DNA of 64,000 nucleotides, from assembly GCF_003947415.1 (NCBI RefSeq), contig NZ_QHKL01000003.1, positions 1-64,000 on the forward strand, written 5' to 3'. Source of the DNA: Amycolatopsis sp. WAC 01376 (GTDB lineage: Bacteria; Actinomycetota; Actinomycetes; Mycobacteriales; Pseudonocardiaceae). Below, in pieces: positions 50,602 through 59,924 of this stretch; position 1 is the stretch's first letter, and the number at the start of each line of letters is the position of its first letter. The notes below the pieces were generated by a model, which saw nothing but the letters and a program-made list of their open reading frames with translations, searched no databases and was not told the origin of the DNA. A program made the position numbers and the translations under genes.

Positions 50602-51858
50602 TTAAATCCTGAGGTGCATGGTGTTCCTTCGTGGTGTTCCGGCGGGGTCGAGGTAGGTGGGGGCGGTGAATTCGGGTAGTCCGTCTTGGGCGATGTGGAC
50701 TTTCCATTTGCTGTGGTGGATGAGCCGGTGATGCCGGGTGCAGAGCAGTACGAGGTTGTCGATCTTGGTTTCGCCGTGGTGGCGCCAGAAGACGATGTGA
50801 TGGGCGGTGCAGCGCGGTACGGGCATGTCGCAGCCGGGGAAGGCGCAGCCGCCGTCGCGGATGGTTAACGCGTATTTTTGGGCGAGGGAGACGGTGCGTT
50901 TGGAGCGGCCGATGTCCAAGGGTTCGCCTGCGGTGCCGAGGACGCCGGGTCGGACGCGGGCGTCGCAGGCGAGGATGCGGGCGTCGGTGGCGCTGATCGG
51001 CCCGACGAGGTCGAGGTGGGCTTCGCCGATGTCGCGGATGAGGTCGTCGTAGGACATGGTGACGAGGATGTGGGTGGCTTCGCCGGCTTGGCCGGGGAGG
51101 TTGCGGCTGGTGGTTTTCAGGCGGACGTAGTCGGTGAAGGCGTCGCCGTAGCGTTCGTCTTGGGTGCGGGAGTCACGGATGCCGTCGATGGCTTTGTGGG
51201 GTTTGGCCATGGGGTCGAGGTCGGATTTGAGGCGGGCGTAGGTTTCGAGGTCGAGGGTGGCTTTCAAGCCGAGGGTGCCGTCGCGGTGTTGGACGAACCG
51301 CATCTCCGGCCGGACATCCTTCGGATCCTCGTTGCGGGGTTCTTTGCCGTCGGGGTCGAGTTCGTCCAGCAGGCGGCGTCCGGCGCGGGCGATCTGCCGC
51401 GGCCCCGCGTGACGAGCCAGATCGACCAGGATCTTCTCTCCGGCTCGCACGTCCTCCTCGGGCACAGTCGAGGGGATGCGCGCGAGAGTGCGGATGATCG
51501 CGTCGATCTGCGAACTCCCGATCGCGCCCTCCGCGGCGGCTGCGGCGGTCAGCGGCGCCAGCGGTGGTTCGGGGTCTCCGCCGATGGACGGGCCGGGGTG
51601 CAGGGCGAGGACGGCGGCGGCGCGGGCGCTGGCTTCCTTGTCCGTCACGTGGAAGTCCTCGAAGATCAGTGCCGCTAGTGTCGAATGGCCGCTGCATCCG
51701 CGTACGCCGCGGGAATTGATTTCCGCGAGGATCGCGTTCTGTTCCGCATCCGCTTGTCGTTTGATGATTTCGAGTTCTTGTTTGCGGGCGTGCAGCGTCG
51801 CGGTGTCGACGCGCCACCACTCGGTGGGCGTTGTCGGGGTTGCGTCGTTGCTGGCCAC
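50602..51858 (-). CDS. DUF222/HNH endonuclease domain protein (13E12 repeat family)
   Basis: The 418-residue protein has the DUF222 region (residues 10-270, with ARAAAVLALHPGPSIGG and GLKATLDLETYARLKSDLDP). A C-terminal HNH nuclease motif reads YALTIRDGGCAFPGCDMPVP, then CTAHHIVFWRHHGETKIDNL and LLCTRHHRLIH. These genes are abundant and often multicopy in actinomycetes; the role is unknown. The start is uncertain: GTG 51858 was chosen because family members start close to this point and GGGGT lies upstream. Confidence 0.88.
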   Translation of the reverse strand: MASNDATPTTPTEWWRVDTATLHARKQELEIIKRQADAEQNAILAEINSRGVRGCSGHSTLAALIFEDFHVTDKEASARAAAVLALHPGPSIGGDPEPPLAPLTAAAAAEGAIGSSQIDAIIRTLARIPSTVPEEDVRAGEKILVDLARHAGPRQIARAGRRLLDELDPDGKEPRNEDPKDVRPEMRFVQHRDGTLGLKATLDLETYARLKSDLDPMAKPHKAIDGIRDSRTQDERYGDAFTDYVRLKTTSRNLPGQAGEATHILVTMSYDDLIRDIGEAHLDLVGPISATDARILACDARVRPGVLGTAGEPLDIGRSKRTVSLAQKYALTIRDGGCAFPGCDMPVPRCTAHHIVFWRHHGETKIDNLVLLCTRHHRLIHHSKWKVHIAQDGLPEFTAPTYLDPAGTPRRNTMHLRI

Positions 51859-51940
51859 GACCCCAACGATACACCGAATCGAACAGGCGTGCGAGCCCGA
51901 ACGGCCTAGCATTCGAAAGTCCGCAAAATGCATGTGCAGA

Positions 51941-52042
51941 GAAAGCCGTGAAGCGTGCGAAGCGGGGAAAGTCGCGAAGTGGAGAAAGTTGCGAAGCGTT
52001 CTTAAGCGCGCGAAGCGCTTCGCAATTAGGTGGCTAATTGCG
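51941..52042. repeat. Purine-rich 17-nt repeats and a small hairpin
   Basis: GAGAAAGYYGYGAAGYG-type units recur about three times (51939-51957, 51964-51980, 51981-51997). A 9-bp hairpin CGCAATTAG/CTAATTGCG (52021-52042) follows. This lies in the 305-nt gap between the HNH gene start and the DUF4097 gene stop, where no gene is visible. Confidence 0.5.
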
Positions 52043-52163
52043 CCAACCCAACCCGCCCCGCCTCACCACTCCAAGACGGCAGCGCCACCCAAGCGTCCCG
52101 AAGAAACCCTAGAAGGCACTGCCGCCTAAAGACCGCGAACCCGCGACCCCGCAACACCAGGAC

Positions 52164-52982
52164 TCAAGCCGCCCGGTGGATGACGATGTCGTCGAGCCGG
52201 GTGCGGGCGTAGACCTTGACCCCGCCCTGCCCGCCGTCCGTGGCGAAGGAGTTGCGCACGGATCCCTTGGTGCTCTTGGCATCCACCGACGCGGTGTTCC
52301 CTTCGATCCCGACCTCGATGCCGCCGGACGCGTTCATCAGCTCGGCCTCGCCGCGCGACAGCCTGCCTACGCGGATCGGACAGTTGGCGGCTTGTGCGGC
52401 GACGTCGCCGTCGGCGCGGTCGATGTCGAAACTCCCGCTCGAACCGGAGAGGGTGACGTCGGACCGGGCGTGCCCGATCCAGACCTTGCCGGTCGCGCCC
52501 TCGTATCGGACGGTGCCCTCGACCTCGCCGATCCGCACTCCGGCCGAGCCGCCGTCGACGTCAACGGTGCCGGCGACGTGCCCGATCGCGATCTCGCCCG
52601 CCGCGAGGTTCCCGCGCACCGACGCGACGCGGTCGACCTGAATCCGGCCTGACGACACCTCCAGCGCGCACTCGCCGAACCGGCCTTCGGCGGTCACGTC
52701 CGACCAGGCCGTGTTGAGGACCAGCTGGGAACCGGTGGGCACCTCGATGGTGATCGCGACCGAACCGTTCTTGCCACCCGCCTTCTTCGTCTCGATCGAC
52801 AGCTTGCCGCCGTCGAAGCCGACCTCGGTGTTCTCGGCGACCTTCACGTCCGACTTGCTCGCGGCGTCGATCGGCTCGACGAGTACGACCGTGTCCGGAC
52901 GTTCGCTCGCGGTGACGCGGACCCGGGCGCCCGCGGTGGTCAGCGTGGCGGTGATCGGTGACGGCGTGGGGAAGACAGACAT
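52164..52982 (-). CDS. DUF4097-type beta-helix protein
   Basis: The 272-residue protein is almost entirely short beta strands with alternating Gly and charged residues (VDVDGGSAGVRIGEVEGTVR, KVWIGHARSDVTLSGSSGSF). This is the right-handed beta-helix pattern of DUF4097 putative adhesin-like proteins. No signal peptide is present, so it is probably cytoplasmic. The role is unknown; in actinomycetes these are often near toxins or regulators. The ATG at 52982 follows GAGGAG at eight bases. Some 224 nt upstream show nothing recognisable. Confidence 0.8.
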   Translation of the reverse strand: MSVFPTPSPITATLTTAGARVRVTASERPDTVVLVEPIDAASKSDVKVAENTEVGFDGGKLSIETKKAGGKNGSVAITIEVPTGSQLVLNTAWSDVTAEGRFGECALEVSSGRIQVDRVASVRGNLAAGEIAIGHVAGTVDVDGGSAGVRIGEVEGTVRYEGATGKVWIGHARSDVTLSGSSGSFDIDRADGDVAAQAANCPIRVGRLSRGEAELMNASGGIEVGIEGNTASVDAKSTKGSVRNSFATDGGQGGVKVYARTRLDDIVIHRAA

Positions 52983-53206
52983 GAGAGGAACTCCTCGTTG
53001 CGGTGGTCTTTCGTTGTGAGAGCAACGATCGCCGACTGGGCTGACACGGCACCGCCACGACGCTGACATGCCGGGGACGCGACGTCGAAGGGCCGCTGGC
53101 CGGAACAAGCCGGGACAGTCCCGCCCTCGCGGAGTGGCAGAACAATGGTGGGAGGAGGGCCATCTCACCGATCCCGGTGACCAGGTCATCCGGCCGATGT
53201 GAGCCG

Positions 53207-54160
53207 CTACGACGGCAGTACGACCTCGTCGGGGGTCTTGTCCGCGCGCAGCCCCCGCCAGGTCGTGTGCCTCAGGCGGCCGTCCGGGGTCCAGTTCCGG
53301 TGCACGACCTCTCCGACGAGTTCCGGCTCCACCCACCGCGCCCGCCGCGCCCGGTCACGCGGGACTTCCGACGCGAAAGGAGGTGTCTTCCGTATCAATG
53401 GCGCGAGCCTGGCATGCAGGTCTTCGAGGGTCTTGTCGCTGAACCCGGTGCCGACGTCGCCGATGTACCGCAGATCGCCGGACTCGTCGTGCGCGCCAAG
53501 CAACAGGGCACCGAGAGTGCCCGAACGCCGCCCTTCGCCGGCGCGCCAGCCACCGATGACGACCTCTTGGGTGTGCCACAGCGCCCGTTTGATCCATTGC
53601 CGCGTCCGCTTGCCGGGGTAGTACCGGCTGTCGAGCTTCTTCGCGATCAGCCCTTCGAGCCCGTGTTCTCTGGCGACCTCGAGCAGTCGATCAGGGGAGA
53701 TGTCGGTGTACCCCGGTGGGATGACGATGCGGCCACCGCCGCCCAGCGACGTCAGCAGCTCGCGGCGGGCGGCGTAGGGCTCGTCGACCAGGAGGTCGCC
53801 GTCGAGGAACAGCACGTCGAAGGCGAAGAAATGCACGGGGCTGCGCTCCAGCAGTGACGCGTCCGGCGTACGCAGATGCCGTGTTTGCAGCAGCGGGAAG
53901 CTCGGCCGCCCCTTGTCGTCGAGGACGACGATCTCGCCGTCGAGGACGGCTTCGCGGCCATCGAGCGCTTCGCCGGTCAGGTCCGGGTACGTCGCCGTCG
54001 TGTCGAGGCCGCGCCGGCTGGTCAAGCGCGTCTCGCCGTCGCGGGCGACCCGCAGACAGCAGCGGTAGCCATCCCATTTGTACTCGTACCCCCACCCGCC
54101 GGTGGGCAGGTCACCGTCGGTCGCCAGCATCGGGGCGATCGCATCCGGCACGGTGGGCAT
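53207..54160 (-). CDS. ATP-dependent DNA ligase, LigD ligase-domain type
   Basis: The 317-residue ligase has motif I YEYKWDGYR with the adenylated Lys28. RLTSRRGLD, VLDGEIVVLDDKGRPSFPLL and FFAFDVLFLDG follow in order, and the C-terminal oligonucleotide-binding domain contains RVARWVEPELVGEV-like sequence. It seals double-strand breaks in bacterial end joining. It is divergent from the polymerase gene with 21 nt between starts, so the activities that are fused in other LigD proteins are separate genes here. No ku gene is seen in the window. Confidence 0.92.
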   Translation of the reverse strand: MPTVPDAIAPMLATDGDLPTGGWGYEYKWDGYRCCLRVARDGETRLTSRRGLDTTATYPDLTGEALDGREAVLDGEIVVLDDKGRPSFPLLQTRHLRTPDASLLERSPVHFFAFDVLFLDGDLLVDEPYAARRELLTSLGGGGRIVIPPGYTDISPDRLLEVAREHGLEGLIAKKLDSRYYPGKRTRQWIKRALWHTQEVVIGGWRAGEGRRSGTLGALLLGAHDESGDLRYIGDVGTGFSDKTLEDLHARLAPLIRKTPPFASEVPRDRARRARWVEPELVGEVVHRNWTPDGRLRHTTWRGLRADKTPDEVVLPS

Positions 54161-54181
54161 ACCTCACGGTACCGTCGAAGG

Positions 54182-55099
54182 GTGCCTGAGGAGCGGATAA
54201 CGGTCGAGGTCGAGGGACGGCGGCTGGCGCTGTCCAATCTGGACAAGGTGCTCTACCCGTCGCATGGTTTCACCAAACGGGAGGTCCTCGACTACTACCG
54301 CCGGATCGCCCCCGTGCTGCTTCCGCATCTGCGCGACCGCGCCGCCACGTTCCGCCGTTTTCCCGACGGTGTCGACGGGGAACCGTTCTACGAGAAGAAC
54401 GTTTCCCGGCACGCGCCCGATTGGGTGCGCACCGCGCGGCTCACCAACCGGGGCCGTCGCGGCGGGGAGGAGACACTCGATTACCCCGTCGTCGGCGACC
54501 TGCCGACGTTGATGTGGGCCGCCAATCTCGCCGCGCTGGAGCTGCATGTTCCACAGTGGACGGTCGGCCCGCGCGGCGCGCGGAAATCACCGGATCTGCT
54601 GGTCTTCGATCTCGATCCCGGCCCGCCCGCGGACGTCGTCGACTGCTGCCGGGTGGCCGAGACGCTCAGCGACCTGCTCACCGGAGACGGTCTCACCGTC
54701 TACGCGAAGACCAGCGGCAACAAGGGAATGCAGTTGTACTGCCCGGTGCGCACCCGGTCGGACGAACGCACCTCCGAGTACGCCAAGGCGGTCGCGGAGG
54801 AGCTCGCGCGCCGGTCACCGGAGTCCGTGGTCGCGCGGATGACGAAGGCGATCCGCCCCGGCCGCGTGTTCATCGACTGGAGCCAGAACAACACCGCCAA
54901 GACCACCATCGCGCCGTACTCGCTGCGGGGCCGCGCGATCCCGACCGTCTCCACGCCCGTGACCTGGGAGGAGGTCGAAGCCTGCCGCAAGGCCGCCGAC
55001 CTGCTGTTCACCGCCGATCAGGTGATCGAACGCGTCGAGGAGATGGGTGACCTGTTCGGCGACATCACCGAGCATCGCGCGGCCGTCCCCGCCCGGTGA
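54182..55099 (+). CDS. LigD-type primase-polymerase domain protein
   Basis: The 305-residue protein is of the archaeo-eukaryotic primase type. LSNLDKVLYPSHGFTKREVL comes first, then FYEKNVSRHAPDW. The metal site is LLVFDLDPGPP (two Asp), YAKTSGNKGMQLYCPV gives the conserved His/Ser region, and VFIDWSQNNTAKTTIAPYSL closes the fold. It fills gaps with ribonucleotides during end joining. The GTG at 54182 is preceded by a weak AAGG. It shares a short bidirectional promoter region with the ligase gene. Confidence 0.93.
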   Translation: MPEERITVEVEGRRLALSNLDKVLYPSHGFTKREVLDYYRRIAPVLLPHLRDRAATFRRFPDGVDGEPFYEKNVSRHAPDWVRTARLTNRGRRGGEETLDYPVVGDLPTLMWAANLAALELHVPQWTVGPRGARKSPDLLVFDLDPGPPADVVDCCRVAETLSDLLTGDGLTVYAKTSGNKGMQLYCPVRTRSDERTSEYAKAVAEELARRSPESVVARMTKAIRPGRVFIDWSQNNTAKTTIAPYSLRGRAIPTVSTPVTWEEVEACRKAADLLFTADQVIERVEEMGDLFGDITEHRAAVPAR

Positions 55100-55159
55100 C
55101 CGGTGTCATGTTTGAACGGCTGCGTACGGGAAACTCCCAGGTCGGAGGAGTGACCCCGA

Positions 55160-55432
55160 ATGAACGAGACAGTCAAAGACCCCGAAAGCCTGTCATGCCG
55201 CGCCCTGGCCATGCTGCGAGCCGTGGCGCAGGGCAGGGCCGAGATCACCGTCAGCCTGGAGCCGGATCTCTACGTCGACGGCCTGCCGTGCAGTGACCAG
55301 AGCACGGCCCACCGTCTCGCCCACGCCGGGCTGATCCGGACGCCGCGTGAAGGCGTTCCCGGCAGCCGCGTGGCCGCCGAGTTGTCCGAAACCGGACAGG
55401 ATCTGCTGGAGCCCTTGGCGTCCGCGGCCTAG
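55160..55432 (+). CDS. Small winged-helix-like protein, 90 residues
   Basis: GGAGGAGTGACCCCGA precedes the ATG. The product has ALAMLRAVAQGRAEIT, CSDQSTAHRLAHAGLIR and VAAELSETGQDLLEPLAS, the spacing of a winged helix with a wing and a C-terminal helix. It resembles small actinomycete proteins often found near LigD genes, though I cannot name it. Its function is unknown. Confidence 0.65.
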   Translation: MNETVKDPESLSCRALAMLRAVAQGRAEITVSLEPDLYVDGLPCSDQSTAHRLAHAGLIRTPREGVPGSRVAAELSETGQDLLEPLASAA

Positions 55433-55545
55433 CGCGGAGCAACCCGGAAAGACCACTGTGGACTCCCACCGTTCCGCATACGATCGGCGGAGCGGGTGCG
55501 CGGGGGTGCGCGCTCATCGGGCTGGTGCCTCCGGGGCCGGTGAGG

Positions 55546-56088
55546 ATGTGGCTGTTGACCGGGTATCACACACTGGCCGAGACCGAGAACGCCGTGCGGG
55601 CCAAACTGGGCGGGATCCCGCTGCTGTGGGAGCGGATGGAGGCGGTCGCCAACCTCCACCGTGCCGCGACGGCGGTGCGGCTGCACTTCGAGAACTCGGT
55701 CCTGCGCAACGCGGGCCTCACCTGGACCGCGTTCGTGGTGCTCTGGGTGGTGTGGATCTTCGGTGAGAAGGAGACCAGGCATGTCGCCGCCGAGTCCGGG
55801 ATCACCAAGGGGACGCTCACCGGCGTGATGAAGACGCTGGAGGCACACGGCCTGGTCACCCGGCGCAAACATCCGGTCGACGGACGTTTGGTGCTGCTCG
55901 CGCTGACGGCCGAGGGGGAGCGGCTGATGCGGGAGCTCTTCCCCGAGTTCAACCAGGAGGAAGCGTTCGTCACCGATCGGCTCAGCCCCGCGGAATGCAC
56001 CGAGCTGGCCGCTTCGCTGCGCGAGATCGTCAGGCAGCTGGAGGAGAAGGGCGAGGAGCGGCGTCAGGCGGCGGCCCGGGGCAACTGA
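55546..56088 (+). CDS. MarR-family transcriptional regulator
   Basis: The 180-residue winged-helix regulator has LTWTAFVVLWVVWIFGEKET, then AAESGITKGTLTGVMKTLEA as the recognition helix and RRKHPVDGRLVLLALTAEGE as the wing. The family normally represses nearby transport or catabolic genes and responds to small aromatic ligands. The decarboxylase and permease genes that follow are plausible targets. The start is uncertain: ATG 55546 is used here, with GTG 55525 as the alternative. Confidence 0.87.
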   Translation: MWLLTGYHTLAETENAVRAKLGGIPLLWERMEAVANLHRAATAVRLHFENSVLRNAGLTWTAFVVLWVVWIFGEKETRHVAAESGITKGTLTGVMKTLEAHGLVTRRKHPVDGRLVLLALTAEGERLMRELFPEFNQEEAFVTDRLSPAECTELAASLREIVRQLEEKGEERRQAAARGN

Positions 56089-56167
56089 CCCCTACCGAAG
56101 ACGGTTGCGCGAGACCTCCGGCGACTCCTACGTTTTTTGGAGCCGAACGACGCGAAGGGCGCGCTTG

Positions 56168-57532
56168 ATGGACTTCCGGTACTGGCTCGGTCAGGCGTTG
56201 ACGTCGAACGAGGCGTGGGGGGAGACGTTCGCCCCCTTCCGGCCGCATCCGTCGCTGGAGATCTCCGACGGGCGGTTCGAGGCCGCGTTCGAGGAGCTCA
56301 CCGAGCGGCTGAAGGACAACTACCCGTTCTTCCACCCGTCCTACGCCGGTCAGATGCTCAAACCGCCGCATCCGGCCGCGGTGGTCGGCTACCTGACCGC
56401 GATGCTGGTCAACCCCAACAACCACGCGCTCGACGGCGGCCCCGCGACGGCCGAGATGGAACGCGAGGTCGTCCGGCAGCTGGCCACGATGTTCGGCTAC
56501 ACGGAGCACCTCGGGCATCTGACCACCAGCGGCACGGTGGCGAACCTCGAGGCGCTGTTCGTCGCGCGGGAAACGCATCCGGGCAAGGGGATCGCGTACA
56601 GCGCCGAGGCGCATTACACGCATGGCCGGATGTGCGGCGTACTCGGCGTGGAGGGGCATACGGTGCCCGTCGACGCCCGGGGCGCGATGGATCTCGACGC
56701 GCTCGAAGAACTGTTGCGCACCGGGAAGATCGGCACCGTGGTGGTCACCGCGGGCACGACCGCGCTCGGCACGGTGGAGCCGGTCCACGAGGTGCTGGCG
56801 CTGCGCGAACGGTACGGCGTGCGGGTGCACGTCGACGCCGCCTACGGTGGGTTCTTCCGGCTTCTGTCCGGTTTGGACGGTCCGGAAGGGCTGCCCGAGG
56901 CTCCTTGGCTCGCCATCGCCGAGGCCGATTCGATCGTCATCGACCCGCACAAGCACGGTCTCCAGCCCTATGGCTGCGGCGCGGTGCTGTTCAAGGACCC
57001 CGGGGCGGGCCGGTTCTACCTGCACGATTCGCCGTACACCTATTTCACCTCGGAAGACCTGCACCTCGGCGAGATCAGCCTCGAATGCTCCCGCGCGGGT
57101 GCCGCGGCCGCCGCGCTGTGGCTCACCTTCCGGGTGCTGCCGCCCACCCCCGACGGCCTTGGCCGGGTGCTCGCGGCCGGGCGCCGCGCGGCGTTGCGGT
57201 GGGCGAAACTGCTGGAGGACTCCGAGCGGTTCGACCTGTACCAGCCACCGGAACTCGACATCGTCAGCTACTTCCCCCGCACGGAACCGTTTTCGCTGTC
57301 CAAGATCGACCAGGAAAGCGCGCGGATCCTGCGCAACGGCATGGCCGCGGCGAGGGAACCGGTGTTCCTCAGCACGCTGCGGGTGAGCGAGCCGCAGTTC
57401 GGTCTGCGTCACACCGGAGTCGACGCGGATGCGGACGGCGCGAGGATCCTGCGTAGCGTGCTGATGAAGCCCGAAAGCGAGGACCACGTCGACCGGCTCC
57501 ACGAGCGGCTGGAAGAGTTGTCCCGCGGTTGA
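56168..57532 (+). CDS. PLP-dependent amino acid decarboxylase (group II)
   Basis: The 454-residue enzyme resembles tyrosine/aromatic amino acid and glutamate decarboxylases. It has GHLTTSGTVANLEALFVARE, the cofactor-binding VHVDAAYGGFF, and the PLP lysine in IVIDPHKHGLQPYGCGAVLF. It converts an amino acid to its amine; the substrate is not determined by sequence. A permease gene follows 34 nt later, which is the usual layout of decarboxylase-antiporter pairs, and a MarR gene precedes it. Confidence 0.9.
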   Translation: MDFRYWLGQALTSNEAWGETFAPFRPHPSLEISDGRFEAAFEELTERLKDNYPFFHPSYAGQMLKPPHPAAVVGYLTAMLVNPNNHALDGGPATAEMEREVVRQLATMFGYTEHLGHLTTSGTVANLEALFVARETHPGKGIAYSAEAHYTHGRMCGVLGVEGHTVPVDARGAMDLDALEELLRTGKIGTVVVTAGTTALGTVEPVHEVLALRERYGVRVHVDAAYGGFFRLLSGLDGPEGLPEAPWLAIAEADSIVIDPHKHGLQPYGCGAVLFKDPGAGRFYLHDSPYTYFTSEDLHLGEISLECSRAGAAAAALWLTFRVLPPTPDGLGRVLAAGRRAALRWAKLLEDSERFDLYQPPELDIVSYFPRTEPFSLSKIDQESARILRNGMAAAREPVFLSTLRVSEPQFGLRHTGVDADADGARILRSVLMKPESEDHVDRLHERLEELSRG

Positions 57533-57566
57533 GCTTCTCAGTACGCCGCAGACGAATGGATCCGCC

Positions 57567-58955
57567 ATGCCCGAACCAGGTCCCGCCGAACCCGTGACCG
57601 CGATCGAGACCCGATCGCTCGGCACCGGTTTCCGGCGGCGCCACGTCACCATGCTGGCCATCAGCGGGGCAATCGGCGCCGGCCTGTTCGTCGGCACCGG
57701 CGCGGGGATCAAGACCGCGGGCCCCGGCATCCTGCTGTCCTATGTGGTCGCGGGCCTGCTCATGGTGCTGGTCATGCGCATGCTGGGCGAAATGGCCGCC
57801 GCCGAGCCGAGCAGCGGTTCGTTCTCGGTGTACGCGGAGAAGGCGCTCGGGCGCTGGGCCGGGTTCACCGTCGGCTGGCTGTACTGGTCGCTGCTGGTGG
57901 TCGTGGTCGCCGCCGCGGCCACCGCGGCGGCAGGCATCGCGAACGGGCTGCTGCCGGTGATCCCACAGTGGACCTGGGTACTGCTGTTCATGGCGGTGCT
58001 GACCGGGGTGAACCTGTTCGCGGTGCGCTCGTTCGGGGAATTCGAGTTCTGGTTCGGCGCGATCAAGGTGACCGCCGTGGTCGGTTTCCTGGTACTCGGC
58101 ACGCTGGCGGTGTTCGGGGTCCTGCCGGGGACGTCACCGGTCGGGCTGGACAATCTCACCGGGCACGGCGGTTTCCTGCCCAACGGCCTCCAAGGGGTGC
58201 TGACCGGTCTGCTCGCGGTCGCGTTCTCGTTCGGTGGCATGGAGCTGGTCACCATCGCCGCGGCGGAGTCCGACGACCCGGCGGACTCGATCCGCCGCAC
58301 CACGCGCACCGTCATCGTCCGCCTGCTGCTGTTCTACATCGGTTCCGTGGCGCTGATGGTGTTGCTGCTGCCGTGGGAGTCCGCCTCGGCGAACACCAGC
58401 CCGTTCGTGACCATCCTGGAGCAGATCGGGGTGCCGGCGGCGGCGCTGCTGATGAGTTTCGTCGTGCTGACCTCGCTGCTTTCGGCGCTGAACGCGAACC
58501 TCTACGGCGCCTCGCGGATGGTGTTCTCCCTGGCCGACCGCGGTGAAGCGCCGCGCGCGATGCTCAAGCTGTCGGGAGCGGGCGTCCCCCGGACGGCGGT
58601 GCTGGCGTCGGTGGCCTTCGGTTTCGTGGCCGTACTGCTGAACTTCCTCGCTCCCGAACACGTACTGCCGTTCCTGCTGAACGCCATCGGCGCCAACATC
58701 CTGCTGGTGTGGATCTTCATCGCGATCTCGCAGCTCAGGCTGCGCCGGGCCGCCGACCGCGACGGCACGGCCGCGGAGCTGCCGGTGCGGATGTGGGGTT
58801 TCCCGTGGCTCAGCTGGATCGCGCTGATCGCGATGGCGGGCGTGCTCATTCTCATGTGGACGGACGCCGACGCGCGGACACAGCTGTTCACCAGCGGCGC
58901 GGTGGCCGTGCTGATCGTGGTGATCGGCCTGCTCAGGCGACATCCGCGACGCTGA
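57567..58955 (+). CDS. Amino acid permease (APC superfamily)
   Basis: The 462-residue transporter has about twelve membrane segments. It starts with the classic RRHVTMLAISGAIGAGLFVG and continues with EMAAAEPSSGSFSVYAEKAL and SFGGMELVTIAAAESDDPAD. This is the amino acid/GABA permease group. With the decarboxylase upstream, it may import the amino acid or exchange it for the amine. The 3' end overlaps the convergent ROK gene by 23 nt. Confidence 0.92.
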   Translation: MPEPGPAEPVTAIETRSLGTGFRRRHVTMLAISGAIGAGLFVGTGAGIKTAGPGILLSYVVAGLLMVLVMRMLGEMAAAEPSSGSFSVYAEKALGRWAGFTVGWLYWSLLVVVVAAAATAAAGIANGLLPVIPQWTWVLLFMAVLTGVNLFAVRSFGEFEFWFGAIKVTAVVGFLVLGTLAVFGVLPGTSPVGLDNLTGHGGFLPNGLQGVLTGLLAVAFSFGGMELVTIAAAESDDPADSIRRTTRTVIVRLLLFYIGSVALMVLLLPWESASANTSPFVTILEQIGVPAAALLMSFVVLTSLLSALNANLYGASRMVFSLADRGEAPRAMLKLSGAGVPRTAVLASVAFGFVAVLLNFLAPEHVLPFLLNAIGANILLVWIFIAISQLRLRRAADRDGTAAELPVRMWGFPWLSWIALIAMAGVLILMWTDADARTQLFTSGAVAVLIVVIGLLRRHPRR

Positions 58956-59916
58956 ACAGCTCGCGCTCCACGCGGCTGAGGGCGAGCCGGACCGCGCCGA
59001 GCGCCACCGAGTCTTCGCCGAGTGTCGACGTCTCGACACGCACCGGGAACAGGCACAGCCGGGCCAGTTCGGCACGCAGCGGCGCCATCAGCAGGGCCAG
59101 CGGGTTTCCGGTGCCGCCGACCACCACCAGCTGCGGGTCGACGGCGAGGACGGTCGCGGCGACGAGTTCGACGAACCCACCGGCCTGGCGCAGGGCGCCG
59201 ATCTCACCCGCCGCGCCGTGGTGGCCGGCGTGCAGCTTTCCGCCGAGCAGCAGGCCCAGTGAGACGGTGCGCCCGGCGTGCACGTAGACGACGTCGTCGA
59301 GGCCGTGCGCGGCGCCGCGCCAGTGTTCGGCCAGTGCCGAGAGCTTGGTGTCGTTCCCGGCCAGCACCGGGCATCCGCCGCCGAACTCCGCGGGAAGGTC
59401 GACACCGGTCCAGCCGGGAAGGCGGTCGTCGCGGACGACCTTGCCGCCGGACACCACGCCGGTGGTGCCGACGCCGAGCAGCCGCACGTTGACGTGGCCT
59501 TCGACGGCCGTGCCGAGCACCCGGCGCGCGGCGCCGAGCCGGTCGGAGGCGGCCATTTCCGGGGTGAGGCCGGTCTTCGCCCGCCCGACGACCTCGCCCC
59601 GCAGGTCGGCGACCAGGCACAACGCCTGATGCGGGCCGACTTCGAGGCCGTCGAGGTGGCCGGCCTCGGGGCGGAAGCGGTAGCGCTTGGCGGGTCTGCC
59701 GACCGGTCGCGGCGCGTCGGGGGACAGCGGCACCTCCTCGACCAGGCCCTGTTCGCCGAGGTCGGCGGCGATCTCCTCGACCGTCGGCCGGGAGACCTCG
59801 CTCGCCTTGACCAGTTCCGCGAGGGTGAGTTCCTCGGCCGCGTACAGCGCCCGCAGGACGGCGATGGCGTTCAGCCGCCGCAGCAGTGATGGATCCCCCC
59901 GCGACAGTCTGGCCAT
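58933..59916 (-). CDS. ROK-family transcriptional regulator
   Basis: The 327-residue protein has an N-terminal winged helix (LLRRLNAIAVLRALYAAEEL, SEVSRPTVEEIAADL) and a ROK sugar-kinase-like domain. GVGTTGVVSGGKVV and GHHGAAGEIG are present. The zinc motif CGCxGC of ROK repressors is missing, and the usual catalytic NDAN reads NDTK. It therefore probably acts only as a regulator, possibly without sugar phosphorylation. ATG 59916 was chosen; a longer open frame upstream shows no similarity. Confidence 0.85.
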   Translation of the reverse strand: MARLSRGDPSLLRRLNAIAVLRALYAAEELTLAELVKASEVSRPTVEEIAADLGEQGLVEEVPLSPDAPRPVGRPAKRYRFRPEAGHLDGLEVGPHQALCLVADLRGEVVGRAKTGLTPEMAASDRLGAARRVLGTAVEGHVNVRLLGVGTTGVVSGGKVVRDDRLPGWTGVDLPAEFGGGCPVLAGNDTKLSALAEHWRGAAHGLDDVVYVHAGRTVSLGLLLGGKLHAGHHGAAGEIGALRQAGGFVELVAATVLAVDPQLVVVGGTGNPLALLMAPLRAELARLCLFPVRVETSTLGEDSVALGAVRLALSRVERELFSVADVA

Positions 59917-59924
59917 GCGGCTCC

